Source: Tribonema minus (Eukaryota; Sar; Xanthophyceae; Tribonematales; Tribonemataceae). Taken from it: DNA of 64,000 nt. The position numbers were made by a program, and so were the translations under genes. This document shows, piece after piece, positions 11,870 to 22,997 of the stretch (position 1 is the first letter of the stretch; every line of letters starts with the position of its first letter). The stretch lies in contig JAFCMP010000445.1 in NCBI GenBank assembly GCA_017506865.1, positions 620,001-684,000 on the forward strand, written 5' to 3'. Under the pieces are notes generated by a model that did not search any database, was not told the origin of the DNA, and was given only the letters and a program-made list of their open reading frames with translations.

Positions 11870-14800
11870 CACACAATGTGTGTGTGTACTGACGTATGTC
11901 GCGCGACGCACCCCCCCCCCCTTCCCCGCCCCCATCTCAGGCGACATGGTCGCGACCTTCTGCTACACGAGCGGCACCACCGGCCTGCCCAAGGGCGCCA
12001 TGCTGACGCACCGCAACATGCTCTCCGCGCTGGCGTCCGCGGCGACGCGCGGCGTGGTGCTCTCGTCGAGCGATGTGCACCTGTCATACCTACCCCTGGC
12101 GCACGTGTTCGAACGGCAGGTATATGTGTGCGCGCTTTACCATAGCATAGTATGCATTGTGTGATACTGTATTAGGTACAAAGCGGTATACAGAAGTACT
12201 GTAACGCTACACATGGCGTACTCTGGCCGTGTCATGACACACATGGCAGAATCTAAGGGGGGGGGGCACATGGAGGAGGACGTAGTTGAGGATCCCGAGA
12301 TGCCATTTGGCGGCGGCGGCGTTTGAATGGTTATCGTTGAGACACTTTCAGAATGTCACACGACATGTAGATTCCGTGCAGCAAGCTTCAAGTTAGATGC
12401 CATTCATCTGGGCTTTTTCGCGCCCTGAGCGAGAACTAATAAGAAGTACTGTAATGAAGCTCTGTACACTTCTGACAAGGATGTAGACGCCGTGCTCTCG
12501 TCGAGCGATGTGCACCTGTTGTACCTACCCTTAGCGCACGTATTCGAGCGACAGGTATGTACGTACATGCGCACTGTACCAAAGCATTGACCAAGTAAGT
12601 GCTACACTGCAGAAGCTCATTCTGGCTCTCTAACACAGTACAGGCATAGAAAGTATGCTACAGCTACATAGGCGTCGTGCTCTCGTCGAGCGATGTGCAC
12701 CTGTCGTACCTACCCCTATCGCAAGTGTTTGAACGTCAGGTACGCATGCGCGCGTTATACCATAGCATACGCAAAACACCATTATACTGCAGAAGTACTG
12801 TGCTGTATCGCTAAGTACATGCTATGGTACATGTTGCCTGCCGCAATGTATTTTTTGTTGGTTCTCGCTCAGGGCGCGAAAAAGCCCAGATGAATGGCAT
12901 CTGCCTTGAAGCTTGCTGTACGGAATCTGCATGTCGTGTGACAGTCTGAAAGTGTCTCGACGACGACCACTCTGTACTTTTTATTAATTCTCGCTCAGGG
13001 CGCGAAAAAGCCCAGATGATTGGCATCTAGCTGTAAGGAATCTACATGTCGTATGACAGTCTGAAAGTGTCGCAACGACAACCACTCAAACGCCGCCGCC
13101 GCCAAATGGCATCTCGGGGTCCTCCCCTACGTCCTCCTCCATGTGCCCCCCCCCCCTGTACTATACTGCAGAAGTACTCTGCCATGGTAAATCTCTACAC
13201 AACAAACGTTGGAGTAAGGTACAGGCGTGGTGCCATCAACGAGCGATGTGCACAGTATGATATAGATGGGTGTCTTGAATCGATGGTGATCATTCACAAA
13301 TACCCAAATGTGCATTTTCCCACAGGTCCAGTACATGATCGGCGGTCGCTGCAGTACATGATCGGCGGTCGCTGCATATACATTGATTTGTTTCGATGCT
13401 TTTCCTGAGTCTCTTACCACAATCAGCGCCTCACGTCATGACTCATGACGTCACGCATCCATTCATTCATTCACCCATTCATTCATTCACTCATACTGCA
13501 GGCCCAGTACACGGTGATGCTGGGCGGCGGGCGCTGCATATGCACATCAGTACTTCAGAAGTATACTTCAAAATATTATAAACGTGTAGAAGTGTAAAAA
13601 TTCCTTGGTTGTTCTGGCGCCAGAATTCATGTCTTGAAACATGATGGTGATCAGTCACAAATACCCTAATGTGATTCGCAATATTCATTATTCCACAGGT
13701 CCAGTACATGGTCATGCTGGGCGGCGGGCGTTGCGGCTTCTACGCCGGCTCCGTGCTGACGCTCGGCGCGGACCTCAAGCTGCTGCGCCCCACGGTGTTT
13801 GTCTCCGTCCCACGCGTGCTCAACAAGGTGCGCACCGCTTTCGTACTTGGGCCAAGTCAGTGAGGAGGGGTGTGTGTTGTCCCGCTTCCCCAGCGCTCGA
13901 CGAGACGTGCACTGTTTCTTTCTTCATGCGTTCTCAGACGAAGCGTATTGCACCGAATCCTACAAGGAAAAAGGGGGGTGCATCACGCGCCAGCGTTCCC
14001 CACCAAAGCGCTCCGAAATGTTCAGTCTTCTGCACTTGGTATTGCCTTGTGACCCGGTAGGATTTGGGGTTAGGGTTTGCCGCTGCAGCGCTCTGCAAGG
14101 GCTCCGCATCCCATGCTTGGCATCCAACCCGCCTGCACCCCGTCAGGCGCTGTATCCCCTTTCATGCTGCCGTTGCCGTGACGCATGTCGCTCTACAGTT
14201 TGACACCCTGCGCGCATCATCGCTCTGATGCAGCTCCACGGCTCCGTCATGATGGCAGTGAGCAAGTCCGCGGTCGCGAGCACGCTCCTCAAGAGCAGCT
14301 TCCACTTCTTGTGAAGGTCATTCATCATTCATGCTGCTATGTTGCCGTGACAGCTCTGATGTACAACGCGCTCAGTTACCACCGAAATGCCCAGGCCTTG
14401 CCCCCTACCCCCCCCCTGCGCCCCCCATCCTACCCTCGAACCTTAACCCATTCCACCACTCACCCATGCGTATCATCGCTCCCGTGCAGCTCCACGGCTC
14501 CGTCATGATGGCGGCGAGCAAGTCCGCGGTCGCGAGCACGCTCGTCAAAGAGCGGCCTTCGCTGCTTCATGTTGTTGATCATTCATGCTGCTACGTTGTC
14601 GTGACAGCTCTGTACAAAGGCGCACAGTTTCACCAGACCCTGACCCTAAACCTAACCCTACCCCCAAACCAAGCCCCCCCTACCCCTAATCGTATCCCCC
14701 CCCCATTGCCCATCATAGCTCCGATGCAGCTGCACGGCTCCGTCACGATGGCGGCGAGCAAGTCCGCGGTCGCGAGCACGCTCCTCAAGAGCAGCCTCTG

Positions 14801-17800
14801 TGTCTGCAGGCTGTAATTATTTCATGCTGCTATGTTTCTATGGCAGCTCTATGTACAACGCGCTCAGTTTTGCCAAAGCGCCCAGCCCTTGCCCCCTCCC
14901 CCCCCTCCTCTCACGCGCGCGCGCATCATCGCTCCGGTGCAGCTCCACGGCTCCGTCATGATGGCGGCGAGCAAGTCCGCGGTCGCGGACATGCTTTTCA
15001 CCAACAGCGTCCACTTCTTTAGGGTGTTGAACATTCATGCTGCTATATTGCTATGGCAGCTCTGATGTGCAACGCGCTCACTTTCACCAAAATGCCCAGC
15101 CCTTCCCCCCTCCCCCCACCCCACCCTACCCCTTCCCCTACCCCTCAAACCCTTCATCGACGCCTTCGTTCATCCCCGCGCACATGCATCATCGCTCCGG
15201 TGCAGCTTCACGGCTCCGTCATGATGGCAGTGAGCAAGTCCGCGGTCGCGAGCACGCTCCTCAAGGGCAACCTCCAACTTTTGAGGTCATTCATCATTCA
15301 TGCTGCTGGTTGCCGCGACAGCTCTGATGTACAACGCGCTCAGTTACCACCGAAATGCCCAGGCCTTGCCCCCTGCCCCCCCCCTGCCCCCCCCATCCTA
15401 CCCTCGAACCTTAACCCATGCCACCACTCACCCATGCGCATCATCGCTCCGATGCAGCTCCACGGCTCCGTCATGATGGCAGCGAGCAAGTCCGCGGTTG
15501 CGAGCACGCTCCTCAAGAGCGGCCTGCGCGCCAAGATCAGCGCCATCAGGCACGGCCGCAGCGTCAACGCGCCACACTGGCTGTGGGACAGGCTCGTGTT
15601 CAAGAAGGTGGCGCGGAAGGTGGGCCTGGACAGGTGAGTCAAGTTGAAGTTGAAGCTGGTGTTGAAGTTAAATTTGAAGTATAAGTTGAGGCATGCGCCA
15701 AGATCAGCGCCATCAAGCACGGCCGCAGCGCGAACGCGCCGCACTGGCTGTGGGACAAGCTCGTCTTCAAGAAGGTGGCGCGGAAGGTGGGCCTGGACAG
15801 GTGAGAACTTCAAATTGCAGTGCAGGTTGAAGATGAGATTGATACTGACGTTGAAGTTGTGGCCTGCACGCCCCAAGATCAGTGCCGTCGAGCTGTGACG
15901 CTGAGCGCTGAGGATGCTGAGCGCCGTCTTGACCCCTTGATTGCGGAGAATGCGTGTGTGTGCGCTGCGGGTTGCGGTCCAGGTTAGAGAGAGAGCCGCT
16001 TTCAATCCATGTTTCATGCATTTCCCGTGGCCTTCGAACTGTTTGCGATTTAACTCCGCTTGTACCGCGCCTGCAAATTTCCATGCCTCAGTGTAAAATT
16101 GAGAAAATGTCAGACGTTGCCGGTCATCGTTGACTGATATACCGCGTTCCTGCCCCGGCGCGCGGCGGCGCTGCGTGCGTGAATCGTCACTCGCCGTCAA
16201 TGATGCCCGCTTTGCGCATCTCTCCAAAGGCAATTCAGACTGCCGCGCACTTTGATGTATTACCGCTGCAATGTCTTCTCATAAAAGTACTTCCAACTTT
16301 TCAACATTTATGTGGAAAACTTCAGACTGCCGCGCACTTTGATTTATTACCGCTGCAATGTCTTCTCATAAAAGTACTTCCAACTTTCAACATCTATGTG
16401 GACAAAGGAAGAAAAAAAAACTTGAGTCATCACCGCTGCAACGCGCTTTCTCATACTTCAGCTTCACCTGCGCGGTGACGCAGGTGCTGGCTGATCATCA
16501 CCGCGTCCGCGCCGATCCGCGACGACGTCAAGACCTTCCTGCGCGCGGCGTGCAGGTCAGTGCTCGTGTGCTCTCCGCACACGCATGACAGCAGCGCTCC
16601 GCAACAACGACAGTCGTCGTGAGCAGGGCGCGCAGCCGAGCGCGCTGCTGTGCGCGCGTGACAGCAGCACTCCGCGTGTAAAGGCAGTGCTCAGCGCGCA
16701 CAAGCGTCATTAGCTTCGACCTCAGCAGGCCGTCAAAGTGACAGTTTCTTGCCTTGCCGCCACGTTGCGGCGTACTCCGTGATTGCTGTTGAAGCCGCGT
16801 TCAGCAGCACCTTCAGCAGCACGCATCAGCAGCGCCAGCCAAAGCGTCCACGCGGCTAAGCACTGCGGCATGAGCCGCTGAGCGCGCAGCGCCCGCAGCG
16901 CGGCTGCGCTGCATGCGCAAAGACAAAACTATGGGCAAGGGGTAGGCTAGTGTATTTAATTCGATTTGTACGGGTCCATGGGCTTAGACAAGGCTAGTCT
17001 ACCCGCCAGCGCCATGTTATCGAGGGAACACGGCAAACTTTGTCATCTGAACCCCGCACTGCTGCTGCCCTCCTGCCTCGGCAAATTTTGTCATATAATC
17101 CCCGCCCCCCCCCCCCCCCCCCCCCCTCCCTCTCAGCTGCGCCGTCGTCGAGGGCTATGGCCAGAGTGAAACCGCCGCCGCGGGAACCGCCACGTGCTTC
17201 AGCGACACGTCCTCCGCCAACGTGGGCTCGCCGAGCGCGGCGTGCGAGGTGCGCGCGCGCATTGCAGAGTGTCACGCCTTGAGCTTATCATACTTTGAAG
17301 TATTTGAAGTTAAAGTAGGTGCTTCAGCAACACGTCCTCCGCCAACGTGGGCTCGCTGAGCGCGGTGTGCGAGGTACACGTTGCGGGGTGTCAAGCTTTG
17401 AATTCTTTAGACTTGACGTTGAAGTAGTTTCTTCAGCGATATGTCCTCCGCCAACGTGGGCTTACCGGTGCGCGTGCGTTGCGGGTTGTCACGCCTTATT
17501 TATTATACTTGAGGTTGAAGTAGTTTCTTCAGCGATACGTCCTCCGCCAACGTGGGCTCGCCGAGCGCGGCGTGCGAGGTGCGCGCGCGCATTGAGGGGC
17601 ATCACGCCTTGAGTTATCATTATTGAAGTTGAAGTAGGGTGCTTCTAGCGGCACGTCCTCCACCAACGTGGGCTCGACGAGCGCGGCGTGCGAGGGTGCC
17701 CGCACATTGCGGAGTGTCACGCCTTGAAGTTGTCAAACTCGGCGGCGGCGTTGATGTAGGCGTGCGCTGCTTGAGCTAAGGCACGGCTCGCTACCCGGGG

Positions 17801-20800
17801 ACGCGCAGCGTGCAGCGGCGGCCTCCACGGCGTCACATCGTGAAATGCCGTTTCCGTACAAGGGCTTGAAGTTGAAGTACGCGGCAGCCAAAGTGGGCTC
17901 ATTGAGCGCGGCGAGCAAGGGCGCGCGCGGCGGCCTCCGCGGCGTCATGTCGTGGAGCTTCTAAGAGAGTGTACGGGCTCCAAACTTTTGTACCTAATCA
18001 GTCTTCCCCAAACCATGCTGCGCCACTTTGATCGCCGCTGGAGCACGTCCTACATGCACCCATCAGCATGAGAGCACACTCCCTCTCATCAGTCGTCTGC
18101 CAAAGTCCCTCTGATCGGCTCTTCGCGCGCTCGCGTGCATCGTGAGAGCGCAGGTGATGCTGGAGGCAGTGCCCGACCTGGGGTACCTACCCAGCGACCA
18201 CCTGCACCAGGACGGCAACGCGACCGTGCAGTGCCTCGGCCGCGGCGAGATCTGCTTCAGAGGGCCGTGCATCTTCAAGGAGTACTTCAAGGTAACCGTT
18301 AGTTTGAGTAGTGCTGGGATCTTCAGTTCTGCTGCTGCTGGGCGCCCACATGGTGCCTGGGATAGTCGCCGATACCCGTCACAGGAAATGGCAATGTGAC
18401 TGTGTAGTGCCCGGGCTGTGGCAAGATCTGCTTCAGAGGGCCATGCAGCTTCAAGGAGTACTATCAGGTGAGCTTATAGTTCCTGGTACTGCTAAATGCA
18501 CGTGGTGTTTGCAATGATGGCCTTGCAGCATGTGTGCAGCGGCTCCCATGCAAACGGAACAGGGCATCAATGGCCTTCAGAGACTGGTCCCTCATCCTGC
18601 CCCTAAACCCACCTCTTGCACTACTCCAGCCCCAACCCTCACCCAAAGCTGCCGCTGCCGCTGCCGCTGTCGCTGCCGCTGCGCTGCCCTGTCGTGCCGG
18701 CGCCGACGCTTAATATGACTCTAGGTAGCACCCTAACCGCATTCCTACCCTTGACTTGAATTTCACCTGATCCGAACCCTCACCCTGACTCTAGGTTCAA
18801 CTGTAACCCTCACCCCACCCCTGATCCGAATCTAGCCCTCATCTAACTCTATCCGAATCTAACCTGACTCTAGGTACAACTCTAACCCTCACCCCACCTC
18901 TGACCCTAATGTAGCCCTATCCAATCCTTGACCCCAAATTCTAATTCCAACCCTAACCCTAACCCTAACCCTACAGATGCCCAAGGAGACGCGTGAGACC
19001 GTCGACGACGCGGGCTGGTGCCACACGGGCGACATTGGCATCTGGCTGCCGTCCGGGCAGCTGCGCATCGTTGACCGCAAGAAGAACATGTTCAAGCTCA
19101 GCCAGGGGGAGTACGTGGCGGCGGAGAGGGTGAGCGCTGCCGCGAGCTGCATGCCATCCTACCCCCTCCCCTCCCTTTGTGCACGATTTGCAATAACATC
19201 AGGACTGCAGCGTGTCGTACGCGCACGACAGCGGCGATGCGTACATACCATTCTGCCCCGAGCGTCGTGAGCGGCGGTTCTGACGGCGTCCGGGCTGCTG
19301 CGTGCCGTGCGCTCACGGTAGCAGAAAGCAGCGGCGGCACCGACAGAGAGCCTGCGCTGCGCTACGCTGCGCCTGAGATGGACGTAGGGTTAGGGTGAGG
19401 GTTAGGTTTGCACGTGCGGTGGCGGCGGTGGCAAATCACTGTCATATTGCTTGAGAGGTTAGGGTAACGGTTGGGGTCAGACGCGGTCAGCGAGGTGGCG
19501 CGCAGAAAGCCGCGAGTGGCCGCGGCTGTGCGTAAATCAATTGCTTCAAGTTAAAGTACAACACTCTTGTGCTCAGCGACTCATGCCCCGCAGCGCTGGA
19601 GATGGGCTGCAGCACCAGCCCTGCCTTACAACGGTTGCACGCGCAGTGCGGCAGTCACAAGCTGCAGATTTCTTCTGCAGAACGTGAAGCTGTGCTGCTG
19701 CACATTGAACTCCGCTGCTGTTGTTGCTGCTGCTGCTGCCTGCTTGCGCGCGCGCGTGCGCAGGTGGAGAGCGCGTACATAGAGAACCACAACATCCTAC
19801 AGGTCCTCGCATATGGCGACTCGCTGCAGAGGTGAGTCGAGAGTCGAGTCGCACTCTGACCCTCCCCCTAAACCCAATGCCCACCCCCAATTCTGTCCGT
19901 AACCCTGACCCCAACGTAATCGGAAGCGAAGCGTGGCGCGTGCGGTGGTTTGCGCGAAGCGACATTGATTGTTACTTCATGTTGTCTTTGATCTAAATTG
20001 ATAATGGTTTATTAGTATAGGGTGTCGAATCCTTTCCTAAAACCTTCGAGGGGAAGCGCAGCTGGTGCGCGCGCATCCATGCATTAGGGTTAGGGTATGG
20101 GCAGACCGTGCGCATGCTGTCTTCATGAAGCACTCGTTTTGGAATGCGTGTGTGGGTTGCAGCGTCGTGACAAAACCCTCTCGCCAGCTGGGGAGCGTCT
20201 CACTCGAAGAACAATACCAACAGCACAAACCCCCTCATCATCATTGCCCACCCGCTGCGCGCGTTCCACAGCTGCCTCGTGGGCGTCGTCGCACCGGACT
20301 TCAACTTCATGGCGACGTGCCTGCTGCCGTCGCTCGACCTGCCCGAGGACATGTCCCCGGAGGACATATGCGCGAGCGACGCCGTGAAGGCCGCGCTGCT
20401 CAGGAGCATGCAGGTACCGTATGCATAGGTATCTATCTATGCTAGCTCATCCAGGTACCGTATGTAAACCCTATGGTATGGACGTGTGCGCGAGCGACGC
20501 CGACAGCGCCGCGCTGGTCAGGAGCATGCAGGTACCGTATGTATACCTATGCCTGTGCATATGCTTGCAAGTGGCAATGTAGACATCCGTCGCCGTTTGC
20601 GGTCAGCCCAAACGCGAACCCGTCCGTTCAGCGCCAGCTCCAACTTCAATCCCGAGCGAACCCTTTACTACTCAGACGGCATGGTCACCGAGCTGCGTCA
20701 TGTCAGGAGCACGTCGTGCGAGCATTCAACGCACTCACTTCGGCATGATCAGCACTAATGTGAGCTTTGTTGACGCGCGCACGCCGCCGCCGCCGCCGCC

Positions 20801-20914
20801 GCCTTGTCATTTTTTCAATGGTTTTTGTTTTGACACACTCAAATATTCATCTTGATTCTTTTTCCTTTGAACTAAATATGTACTCGGTGCCACCGCCGCC
20901 ACCGCTGCCGCCGC

Positions 20915-20984
<70 letters not shown>

Positions 20985-21126
20985 CGCCGCTGCCGCCGCA
21001 GGCGACGGGCGCCGCGGAAGGCCTGCGCGGCTTCGAGCAGGTCAAGGCCCTTGTGCTAACCGCAGAGGGGTTCACAGACTAATTATCTTGATTATTTTTC
21101 ATTTGAACTGAATCTGTACTTGGTGC

Positions 21127-21159
<33 letters not shown>

Positions 21160-21295
21160 TGCCGCTGCAGGCGACGGGTGCCGCGGAAGGCCTGCGCGGC
21201 TTCGAGCAGGTCAAGGCCCTTGTGCTAACCGCAGAGGGGTTCACAGACTAATTATCTTGATTATTTTTTATTTGAACTGAATCTGTACTTGGTGC

Positions 21296-21328
<33 letters not shown>

Positions 21329-21644
21329 TGCCGCTGCAGGCGACGGGTGCCGCCGAAGGCCTGCGCGGCTTCGAGCAGGTCAAGGCCCTTGTGCTAACCG
21401 CAGAGGGGTGCACAGACTAATTATCTTGATTATTTTTCATTTGAACTGAATCTGTACTTGGTGCCACCGCCGCCGTCGCCGCCGCCGCCGCCGCCGCCGC
21501 CGCTGCCGCTGCAGGCGACGGGTGCCGCCGAAGGCCTGCGCGGCTTCGAGCAGGTCAAGGCCCTTGTGCTAACCGCAGAGGGGTTCGCAGACTAATTATC
21601 TTCATTATTGTTCATTTGAACTGAATCTGTACTTGGTGCCACCG

Positions 21645-21675
<31 letters not shown>

Positions 21676-21974
21676 CGCTGCAGGCGACGGGTGCCGCCGA
21701 AGGCCTGCGCGGCTTCGAGCAGGTCAAGGCCCTTGTGCTAACCGCAGAGGGGTGCACAGACCAATTATCTTGATTATTTTTCATTTGAACTGAATCTGTA
21801 CTTGGTGCCACCGCCGCCGCCGCCGCCGCCGCCGCCGCTGCCGCTGCAGGCGACGGGTGCTGCCGAAGGCCTGCGCGGCTTCGAGCAGGTCAAGGCCCTT
21901 GTGCTAACTGCAGAGGGGTTCACAGACTAATTATCTTGATTATTTTTCATTTGAACTGAATCTGTACTTGGTGC

Positions 21975-22013
<39 letters not shown>

Positions 22014-22207
22014 TGCCGCTGCAGGCGACGGGTGCCGCCGAAGGCCTGCGCGGCTTCGAGCAGGTCAAGGCCCTCGTCCTCACCGCGGAGGGCTTCACGG
22101 TGGACAACGGGCTCATGACGCCCACCTTCAAGCTGCGCAGGCACGAGATCAAGGCTGCCTACCGGGCGGAAATAGCGGCGGCTTATGCCTCTGTGGGGGG
22201 CGTGTAG
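8239..22207 (+). CDS. Long-chain acyl-CoA synthetase (AMP-forming), 14 exons
   Basis: Activates long-chain fatty acids with ATP and CoA. Exons: 8239-8505, 8998-9089, 10595-10790, 11115-11256, 11941-12119, 13699-13827, 15458-15633, 16484-16555, 17137-17248, 18154-18291, 18977-19129, 19764-19831, 20272-20413, 22025-22207. They sum to 2049 nt (682 aa), the usual family length, and every junction keeps phase. Landmarks: N-terminal PHLGH and FVWQTYSEV (about 71-90); [13 protein letters not shown] (about 120-132); P-loop [17 protein letters not shown] (240-256); [14 protein letters not shown] (about 322-335); [13 protein letters not shown]; adenylate motif GYGQSETAA (424-432) and [18 protein letters not shown] with Asp520; [18 protein letters not shown] (530-547); GDSLQSCLVGVV. 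No signal peptide, membrane helix or PTS1 C-terminus is visible. The start was chosen because the family's N-terminal block begins just after it (AAC-ATG). Nearly every intron carries echoes of the adjacent exons. Confidence 0.95.
10376..10594 (+). repeat. Tandem duplication at the acceptor of LACS exon 3
   Basis: The segment running from TGACACACACAAGTGACG through a C-homopolymer tract to CCCCTCTGCGC occurs at about 10378-10430 and again at about 10512-10594, just before exon 3. The first copy has lost the AG acceptor and diverges at the exon edge. It is the weakest of the echo arrays in this gene. Confidence 0.55.
10856..11020 (+). repeat. Two 5'-edge echoes of LACS exon 4
   Basis: Acceptor-plus-exon-start copies at 10856 and 10993, each preceded by CTCTGCAG or CTTTGCAG and starting ACGGTAACCGTGAT or ACAGTGGTCCCGAT. 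These match the exon start ACCGTTATCCTGATG at 11115. They lie upstream of the intact exon. Coding similarity dies after about 20 bases, whereas flanking intron (CTCCACTGACGGCGT) is repeated. Confidence 0.7.
11747..11800 (+). repeat. 5'-edge echo of LACS exon 5 (AMP-binding motif)
   Basis: A copy of the start of exon 5, with acceptor CCCTAG, reads [15 protein letters not shown]. This is the P-loop region with the key Tyr changed to Cys. Homology ends at the (CA)n tract that follows. The intact exon begins at 11941 with [15 protein letters not shown]. Confidence 0.85.
11804..11866 (+). repeat. (CA)n microsatellite
   Basis: An uninterrupted CA dinucleotide tract of about 63 bp in intron 4, directly at the broken end of the exon-5 echo. 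Confidence 0.95.
12257..12445 (-). repeat. Foldback repeat, inverted arm
   Basis: Reverse complement of the element at 12968-13165. It includes the outer part with GGAGGAGGACGTAG, the GGCGGCGGCG run, the ACACTTTCAGA segment and the GGGCTTTTTCGCGCCCTGAG core. With 12968-13165 it forms an imperfect inverted repeat with arms of about 190 bp separated by about 520 bp inside LACS intron 5, so the transcript could form a long hairpin. Confidence 0.75.
12487..12739 (+). repeat. Two 3'-edge echoes of LACS exon 5
   Basis: Copies at 12487-12554 and 12671-12739 of the last ~65 bases of exon 5 (peptide [20 protein letters not shown]). Each is followed by a good donor (GTATGT, GTACGC). Both lie downstream of the intact exon end at 12119. 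Changes such as SYLPLA to LYLPLA and LAHVFE to LSQVFE are mild, so these are young or conserved copies. Confidence 0.85.
12846..13165 (+). repeat. Foldback repeat, two direct copies
   Basis: Two consecutive copies of the element, 12846-12970 (diverged) and 12973-13093 (near identical to 66-192). The second is followed by the outer segment with CGCCGCCGCC and TCCTCCTCCATG that completes the right arm of the inverted repeat with 12257-12445. Confidence 0.75.
13326..13541 (+). repeat. 5'-edge echoes of LACS exon 6
   Basis: Copies of the exon-6 start (peptide [12 protein letters not shown], acceptor CACAG) occur at 13326-13377, where the 24-base piece is itself doubled ([21 protein letters not shown] reading), and at 13502-13541 ([12 protein letters not shown]). 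The intact exon starts at 13699. Confidence 0.8.
14215..15300 (+). repeat. Five 5'-edge echoes of LACS exon 7
   Basis: Copies of acceptor plus ~65 exon bases start at 14234, 14490, 14730, 14943 and 15206, with a spacing of 210-265 bp. The intact exon begins at 15458. Each reads [19 protein letters not shown] or a close variant, then diverges. The flanking intron (CATCATCGCTCCGGTGCAG before, TCATTCATGCTGCTATGTTG after, and C-rich tracts) is repeated as well, so the duplicated unit is mostly intron. Confidence 0.9.
15690..15801 (+). repeat. 3'-edge echo of LACS exon 7
   Basis: A copy of the last ~110 bases of exon 7 reads [20 protein letters not shown] and then [15 protein letters not shown], followed by GTGAGA. 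Against the intact exon (15458-15633) only three residues differ (R/K, V/A, R/K), so it is a recent duplicate. It has a donor but no acceptor. Confidence 0.9.
16225..16400 (+). repeat. Intron-internal tandem duplication, LACS intron 7
   Basis: A segment of about 80-90 bp containing CAGACTGCCGCGCACTTTGA and CGCTGCAATGTCTTCTCATA occurs twice, near 16237-16318 and 16323-16400, with few changes. No exon sequence is involved. Confidence 0.85.
17315..17925 (+). repeat. Four to five 3'-edge echoes of LACS exon 9
   Basis: Copies of the end of exon 9 ([18 protein letters not shown] plus donor) lie at 17319-17373, 17432-17468, 17527-17578 and 17639-17693, with a weaker one near 17876-17920. Spacing is about 105 bp and TTGAAGTTGAAGT-like motifs lie between units. 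All are downstream of the intact exon (17137-17248). Donors range from GTGCGC (intact-like) to GGTGCC (damaged). Confidence 0.85.
18385..18467 (+). repeat. 3'-edge echo of LACS exon 10
   Basis: A copy of the exon-10 end reads [16 protein letters not shown], followed by GTGAGC, with an in-frame stop earlier in the copy. It lies downstream of the intact exon 18154-18291. Confidence 0.85.
18940..18976 (+). repeat. Telomere-like (CCCTAA)n at the LACS exon 11 acceptor
   Basis: Tandem CCCTAA units end in CCCTACAG directly before exon 11. Each unit contains CTAAC, the branch-point consensus, and the C-rich remainder can serve as polypyrimidine tract. Similar short tracts, in either orientation, lie in many other introns. 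Confidence 0.85.
20475..20531 (+). repeat. 3'-edge echo of LACS exon 13
   Basis: A copy reading [16 protein letters not shown], followed by the same GTACCGTATG donor context as the intact exon (20272-20413, ending [16 protein letters not shown]). Confidence 0.85.
20885..22024 (+). repeat. Six tandem 5'-edge copies of LACS terminal exon with CCG microsatellites
   Basis: Units of 166-175 bp, each with an AT-rich segment (TTATCTTGATTATTTTTCAT), a (CCG)n run, an acceptor GCTGCAG and ~80 bases of exon 14. Exon copies start at 21002, 21171, 21340, 21515, 21684 and 21850; the intact exon starts at 22025. Each copy reads [20 protein letters not shown] then AEG, and most stop at TAA two codons later. 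The array units are very alike and share third-position differences from the real exon. Confidence 0.95.
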
Positions 22208-22997
22208 CCAGAGTTGAAGTAAGAGTTGAAGTTTGGGGCTCAGGGACATCCCTTGTTGATGATGAAGTTTGGTGCGCGGAAACGGTTGTACAGATGTGGG
22301 CATGCGGGGCAGTGTGTATGCATGCAATGTGTGCGAGGTGATCACAAGCAGTGTGTCATGATTGAAGATGGTGCAGCGGTGCGGTAGTGTGTGGCTTGAG
22401 GTCGAGAGCTGAGAAAGCACTGCACTGCAACAGCAGCGCTTTACGCTGCGGATGCGGTAGGCGAGGCAACATTTTACTACCCACGATTTGAATGTGAGAT
22501 GGTACATGACAATTCAAGAAGTAGGCATGTATGTTGCAGTAAAGGCACCTGCAGGTGCCAGCGTTTGAGTGCGTGCTTTTGTACACCTTTTCAGTCATCA
22601 ATACAAACTTCTTTCGAGTGGATGATGCTGGATTGTCATATCGTGCTCCTGCTTGGCACGCTGCAATCACCGAAAATATAACATCTTGAATATTGTCGAC
22701 ATGTACACCTCTATGAATCAATCACACTGAACACACAGCAGTCCGATGGACAGGATATTTCAACATCACATAGGGCATACTCAAGCAGACATTTGTAGAG
22801 TTTCAGTCACGGAAGTTCAGATATACTTCAAGTTGATATTCATCTCTTGCACTTGAAGAACGAACACAGAGTGTGATAAGATCTTCGAAGACATTTAAGT
22901 AATATTATTGGCAGCAGCAGTGGCCACGGCGCAGCATTGCAAGGTTATGAAGCCGCAAGATCGAGGCTGAACGTTGCTGAGGAGAGTTTGAGCAAGG
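22208..22997. other. LACS 3' flank / Nudix 5' flank
   Basis: About 790 bp between two co-oriented genes, less GC-rich than the genes. It starts with TTGAAGT motifs (22213-22235). I see no open frame or RNA gene that I would support. It should hold the LACS 3' UTR and the promoter of the Nudix gene. Confidence 0.6.

Noticed and set aside
20885..22024. Interpreting the repeated exon-14 starts as a protein-coding tandem repeat domain
   Set aside because: Most units end in TAA shortly after the exon fragment and lack donors, and only the last continues to the family C-terminus.
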